Virus record (IMG/VR): IMGVR_UViG_3300042887_001418
Location: 1-23,578 of that record
Source of the DNA: a virus
DNA: 23,578 nucleotides
Reading direction: 5' to 3' (one strand)
Shown here in pieces: positions 19,876-23,578 of this stretch. A model generated the notes under the pieces. The model searched no databases. It had not been told where the DNA came from and was given only the letters and a program-made list of their open reading frames with translations. The position numbers were made by a program, and so were the translations under genes. Position 1 is the stretch's first letter. Each line of letters starts with the position of its first letter.

Positions 19876-21125
19876 TGGATTTCTACGACCCAAACGATGA
19901 CGCTTTTGACCCGTCAACTTATGGGTCGCAGCAGCGTAGTTATTTGCCGAAAACGCGCAGACAGAGCGTGGGTGGTACATTGTCTCAGAAAAGCGCGGAC
20001 GCTGCTTTTGAACGATTCATGGAACTTGCTGGCGGCAAGGACGATTACTCTGAAGCCCAAATGCAAGCACTTGAACGCTCGAAACAAGCAAACATGGACG
20101 ACAGACTTGCCATTGCGGCTCAGTACGCTGGGCCTAAGTTTGCTGGCATGCAGGAGAGCTATCTGAAGAGGGCGATGGCTGGTCGTGAACCCACGCGGGT
20201 GGGTAATGTCACGATTGGGCCTGATGGCACTGTTGTTAGAGATGTCGGCGCTGACAGGATGAAACAGGCAGAAGTGCAGTTTAGGCTCGGACAGAATTAC
20301 GCACAAACAGCCGACCGCGAGGAGCGCAGGGCTGATAGAGATTATCAAATTGGCTTAGACCAAGACGAGCGCGACTACCAACGCGGGCGTAATATTGTCG
20401 CTGATGCTAACGCAGCAGAAACGCGCAGAATACAATCGCAACTTGGGTTTGGCGCTACAAGTTCAGGTGGATTTACGCCAAGTGGCGAAGCTGTAAGGCT
20501 TACAAAAGATTCAAGACCATTTACAATTAATAATGGCGTCCCGACGTTATATTCTGGAATTATTAAGTATCCAGAAACCACTAAGCCGCCGACAGAGGAC
20601 GCGCTAAAGGCTTCCTCATGGCTTACGACTGCTGATATTGGCTGGAAGGACATGCAAGCGGCCATGTCTCGCGATCCTAATGTTGCTTACAAAAGCATGT
20701 CAGAAGGGATTACATCCTCCATCCCATTGGTGGGAGAAGCGGTTGCAAATATGGGCATGACGCCAGATCGGCAAATATTTACCGGCGGCGTTGCTAATGT
20801 GGTTGAGGGGTTGCTGAGGGCCGCGACCGGCGCTGGTATAACTAATCCAGAAACACTAGCAAAAATTAAAGCTATCTCCCCGGCCTATGGCGATTCGCCA
20901 GAGCGCGTAAGACAAAAAATGGCTTCTATCCCAAAGCTTATTCAGTCTTTGCAGCAAAGAGCAGGAAGAGCGGCAACGCCAGAACAACAGAAGATGGATT
21001 ATGAAGAAGAAATAAATAAGTGGGCGGCTGTGTCTGTTGCGCCAGAAGGCGTTTCCCAAGTTGATTGGGATAGTATGACGCCTGACGAAAAAGAAGAATT
21101 TACTGCTGCTGGAGTTCCCCAATGA
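19875..21125 (+). CDS. Probable DNA-ejection / internal virion protein, 416 aa
   Basis: This gene overlaps both neighbours (TAATG before, ATGA after). The product is hydrophilic with a long highly charged helix in the middle (DREERRADRDYQIGLDQDER, DYQRGRNIVADANAAETRRI) likely to be coiled coil. A compact helical C-terminal half follows (EDALKASSWLTTADIGWKDM, ITSSIPLVGEAVANMGM, RQKMASIPKLIQSLQQRAG) and ends in an acidic tail (DWDSMTPDEKEEF). No enzymatic motif is visible, and there is no lytic transglycosylase signature. Position between other internal virion genes and the tail fibre supports a role as one of the three ejection proteins of P22-like phages, which build the channel through the envelope. 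Individual equivalence is not assigned. Confidence 0.6.
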   Translation: MDFYDPNDDAFDPSTYGSQQRSYLPKTRRQSVGGTLSQKSADAAFERFMELAGGKDDYSEAQMQALERSKQANMDDRLAIAAQYAGPKFAGMQESYLKRAMAGREPTRVGNVTIGPDGTVVRDVGADRMKQAEVQFRLGQNYAQTADREERRADRDYQIGLDQDERDYQRGRNIVADANAAETRRIQSQLGFGATSSGGFTPSGEAVRLTKDSRPFTINNGVPTLYSGIIKYPETTKPPTEDALKASSWLTTADIGWKDMQAAMSRDPNVAYKSMSEGITSSIPLVGEAVANMGMTPDRQIFTGGVANVVEGLLRAATGAGITNPETLAKIKAISPAYGDSPERVRQKMASIPKLIQSLQQRAGRAATPEQQKMDYEEEINKWAAVSVAPEGVSQVDWDSMTPDEKEEFTAAGVPQ

Positions 21126-23224
21126 CACCGGCACAGCAAAAAATACTAGACGATGCCAAGGCAAGACGGGCCGCTGCTGACGCTCCCATTGGACACTTGC
21201 AAGGGCTGAGGGAGCAATTCGAGCAGGGCATAAGCCTTGGATCACTTGACGAGGGGCGGGCAGCGTTTGAGCGCGCCACCGGCAAGGCCGGCGACTACGA
21301 TCTTTCAATGGAGCGGCAGAGGCGCGACCGCGAGAGATACGCCGCTGCGAACCCATATAAGGCCGGCACGGCAGCGGCTCTCGGGGCGGTGGCTCCAGTC
21401 GTCATGTCTTACGTGGGCGGCGTGGGCGCGGCTCCTTTCACCGGTGGCGCATCAATGGTTTTGCCAGCGGCCACTACAGCCAGGGCTTTACCAATAGTCA
21501 TGGACGCTCTGTACGGCGTAGGCGGGGCTGGCAAGGTTGCCGCTGCGAATACGCTGCGCCAGGGCATCTCTTCCGGCGCAAAAGCTGGTGCCACTCCTGG
21601 CGCGCTTGAAGGTTATATGTCGGCTAATCCTGGGCAGCGCGAGTACGGCGCGGCACAGGGGGCTGTCGTCGGAAGCGGTCTTGGAGGCACAATTGGCGGT
21701 ACCAGCATTGCGCTGCCGAGAGCCATGCGTTACGGGCGCGGGAAGCTAGACAACATCAACCAATATTTGGCTGGGCCAGGAAACGATCCCACACGCGGCT
21801 CTGTAAATGTAGGCGGCGGTCCATCTACGCGCACGCCTCGCGCACCTCGCACGCCATCTCCTGCGCCGGCAACGGCGGCAGAGGCGCAGATCATGCAAGC
21901 GATGCAAGACGGCAGCATTACGCAAGATCAAGCGATTGCGGCGATTGCGCGGGCACAGCAGCTTAATGTCCCGGTGATGCTTGCTGATGTTGGTGGACAG
22001 CCTGTACAGCGTTTGACTCGGTCTGTGAGAACTCTAACTGGCCCCGGCAGCGCGATGGTCGATCAGGCTTTTGAGACAAGAGCCAGGGGCGGTGCTGGTC
22101 GGGTTATTAATGCAGTAGAGCGCGGTATCGGTGCCAGAACGACAGGCAACCCGGCTGCGGTGAGCGATAGGTTCCGCCAGCAAGCTCGGACAGATTCTCG
22201 CCCATATTACGAGCAGCTTCCTGGCTTGCCAGACATCAGCAACGCTGAAGTTATAGCGCAGATGCAAACGCCCGCGGTTCAGCGCATTATCCAAGCCGAG
22301 GAGAGGGCAAATAGAGATGTGGGGAGATCGGTGTCATCTCTTTATAACGATAATGGCACGCTTGCGAGAAACCCTACTTTTGAAGAATTAGACATTGTTA
22401 AAAAGATCGTCGGTGAAACCATTACCGCGAACAGGCGCTTTGGCTCTCGCCCGACTGATCCGATCCCCGCGCAAACACAAACAGAAGTTGAACGGGCGCA
22501 GGACGTCGTAAACAACCTTTTGCGCGGCGCTGACGCTTCTGCCGGCGGCGACATCTATAGGATGGCACGCGGCGCTTATGAACGTCCCATGCAGCGAAAG
22601 GACGCATTTGACGCGGGCCTCGAGCAATTTAGGGCCAAGGGCGATTTTGAAACCCTGCGAGACATTGAAACAACGCCAGAGGCGATCCTTCCTGAGAATT
22701 TGAAATACCTCCGTCGCGGTCAGGTCGAGGCTCTCAGGCAGCGCGTGCAGTCGCCTAATGATCAAACGTCTAACCCAAACAGAGTTGCTCCGATTGCGGG
22801 AAGCATAAACGCAAGAGCGCAACTTGATGCTGCCGCTCTCAACGCGAACAGACGCGAAAGAATGAACGAGCGTCTTGCGCTGGAAAACCAGATGTCCGCG
22901 ACAAGCAATTACGTTCGCGGCGGCTCTAATACAGCAGACAAAATTGCTGAAGCTGAACCAAACATAATTGGTGACATGGCGGCTGCTGCTCCAAGTGGGA
23001 TGCAAGCTGTCGGCGTCTCTGGTGTGAAAAGCGTCTGGAACGCAATGAGCGGTGCCTTTGGAAAAGAAACCCGCGCAGAGATAGCCGGCATTCTGACCAA
23101 TATGAACCCAAGGCAGTCGATAGAATTTTTGGAACGTCTAAAAGTTCTCCAAGCGCAGGGAGAACTTACTACCAAGGCAATTAGGGCTACCGCTGCGGCG
23201 GCGACTACCTCGATGAACGAATAG
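21122..23224 (+). CDS. Large DNA-ejection protein with Gly/Ala-rich membrane-type segment, 700 aa
   Basis: The longest gene of the window. A charged N-terminal helix region is followed around residues 80-200 by Gly/Ala-rich hydrophobic sequence (AGTAAALGAVAPVVMSYVGG, ASMVLPAATTARALPIVM, GAAQGAVVGSGLGGTIGGTS), which could insert in a membrane when released. A Pro/Thr linker (STRTPRAPRTPSPAPATAAE) leads to a large helical region rich in Arg, Gln and Asp. A hydrophilic C-terminus ends in an Ala/Thr helix. This composition and placement is typical of podovirus ejection proteins (gp16/gp20-type), carried in the head and injected with the DNA. No lysozyme or transglycosylase motif is seen. ATGA coupling to the preceding gene. 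Confidence 0.65.
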   Translation: MTPAQQKILDDAKARRAAADAPIGHLQGLREQFEQGISLGSLDEGRAAFERATGKAGDYDLSMERQRRDRERYAAANPYKAGTAAALGAVAPVVMSYVGGVGAAPFTGGASMVLPAATTARALPIVMDALYGVGGAGKVAAANTLRQGISSGAKAGATPGALEGYMSANPGQREYGAAQGAVVGSGLGGTIGGTSIALPRAMRYGRGKLDNINQYLAGPGNDPTRGSVNVGGGPSTRTPRAPRTPSPAPATAAEAQIMQAMQDGSITQDQAIAAIARAQQLNVPVMLADVGGQPVQRLTRSVRTLTGPGSAMVDQAFETRARGGAGRVINAVERGIGARTTGNPAAVSDRFRQQARTDSRPYYEQLPGLPDISNAEVIAQMQTPAVQRIIQAEERANRDVGRSVSSLYNDNGTLARNPTFEELDIVKKIVGETITANRRFGSRPTDPIPAQTQTEVERAQDVVNNLLRGADASAGGDIYRMARGAYERPMQRKDAFDAGLEQFRAKGDFETLRDIETTPEAILPENLKYLRRGQVEALRQRVQSPNDQTSNPNRVAPIAGSINARAQLDAAALNANRRERMNERLALENQMSATSNYVRGGSNTADKIAEAEPNIIGDMAAAAPSGMQAVGVSGVKSVWNAMSGAFGKETRAEIAGILTNMNPRQSIEFLERLKVLQAQGELTTKAIRATAAAATTSMNE

Positions 23225-23233
23225 GAACTCACC

Positions 23234-23578
23234 ATGCCTCGTAACGGAGCAGGAACGTACACGCTGCCAGCCGGCAACCCGGTTGTCGCCAACACGAACA
23301 TTACCGCGGACTGGGGTAATGCAACGATGGAGGACATCGGCAACGAGATTACGAACAGCCTTAGCCGCGAGGGCGACGGCGGCATGAACGCACCGCTGCG
23401 CTTTGTAGACGGTGACGAAAACACCCCCGGCATTGGTTGGGTTAGCGAAACAAACAGCGGTTTTTATTGGGCTGGCTCGGGCGAGTATTGGGCGACTGTA
23501 CTGGGAACGCCCATCTTACAGTTTACAGAAAACGGTTTGCTTATTCCGAGCGGCATCGATCTTACAGTGCAAGGCACT
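23234..23578 (+). CDS. Tail fibre or tailspike protein, N-terminal part (cut by window end)
   Basis: ATG at 23234 with AGGAA seven bases upstream opens a frame that runs to the window end (115 codons). The start MPRNGAGTYTLPAGNPVVAN, then ITADWGNATMEDIGNEITNS, is the common opening of phage tail-fibre and spike proteins that attaches them to the tail. Beta-rich sequence follows (GIGWVSETNSGFYWAGSGEY, ATVLGTPILQFTENGLLIPS), suggesting the beginning of a trimeric shaft. The receptor-binding part lies outside the window. As the last gene after the ejection block, it fits the usual podovirus order. Confidence 0.75.
   Translation, partial: MPRNGAGTYTLPAGNPVVANTNITADWGNATMEDIGNEITNSLSREGDGGMNAPLRFVDGDENTPGIGWVSETNSGFYWAGSGEYWATVLGTPILQFTENGLLIPSGIDLTVQGT

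Overview
The window is a stretch of a tailed bacteriophage (Caudoviricetes) with a podovirus-type, P22-like late module. No host housekeeping genes, integrase, rRNA or tRNA are visible. I infer a free phage or the virion half of a prophage, probably of a proteobacterial host because of the GC-rich coding and AGGAG-type ribosome sites. I cannot name the host. Genes are packed, and many are joined by ATGA, TAATG, TGATG or GTGA start/stop overlaps.

Layout. (1) Bases 1-2388, rightward: the end of an unknown gene, a 100-aa unknown gene, a 17-codon micro-ORF, a C5-cytosine DNA methyltransferase with a possible second gene inside it in another frame, a 25-codon micro-ORF, and a two-helix membrane protein. 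(2) Bases 2389-4459, leftward: a chain of eight small genes. They include two Cys-rich putative zinc proteins, an AT-hook-like basic protein and a 27-aa membrane peptide missed by length cut-offs. A 14-bp stem-loop divides the chain. (3) Bases 4460-5176: a control region without a convincing gene. It has a good leftward promoter, a cluster of GTTGAGGC repeats in both orientations and several dyads, and is a candidate origin or operator array. (4) Bases 5177-23578, rightward: putative small terminase, a C-run/G-run hairpin region, a secreted Cys protein and its coupled partner, a membrane/coiled-coil protein, large terminase, portal, three small genes, scaffold, a long structured leader, major capsid protein, terminator, decoration protein, terminator, a conserved head-module protein, head-tail adaptor, P22 gp10-like stabilisation protein, a proline-rich repeat protein, a GNAT-like protein, a virion protein with a mini S74 auto-chaperone, three ejection-type proteins, and the start of a tail fibre or spike gene cut by the window end.

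How it works together. The late module builds a procapsid (portal, scaffold, capsid), packages DNA (terminase), seals the neck (adaptor, gp10-like protein), and carries ejection proteins and a receptor-binding fibre. The capsid gene stands alone between a structured leader and a strong terminator, which would let it be expressed at a different level from its neighbours. The methyltransferase would protect phage DNA or alter its regulation. The small leftward genes look like early, host-interaction genes.

The points most worth a second look are the GTTGAGGC repeat array, the capsid leader with its long-range closing stem, the gene overlapping the methyltransferase, the proline-rich repeat protein in the tail module, and the secreted two-gene cassette just upstream of the large terminase. 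Functions are from motif recognition and remembered family patterns only; no database search was run.
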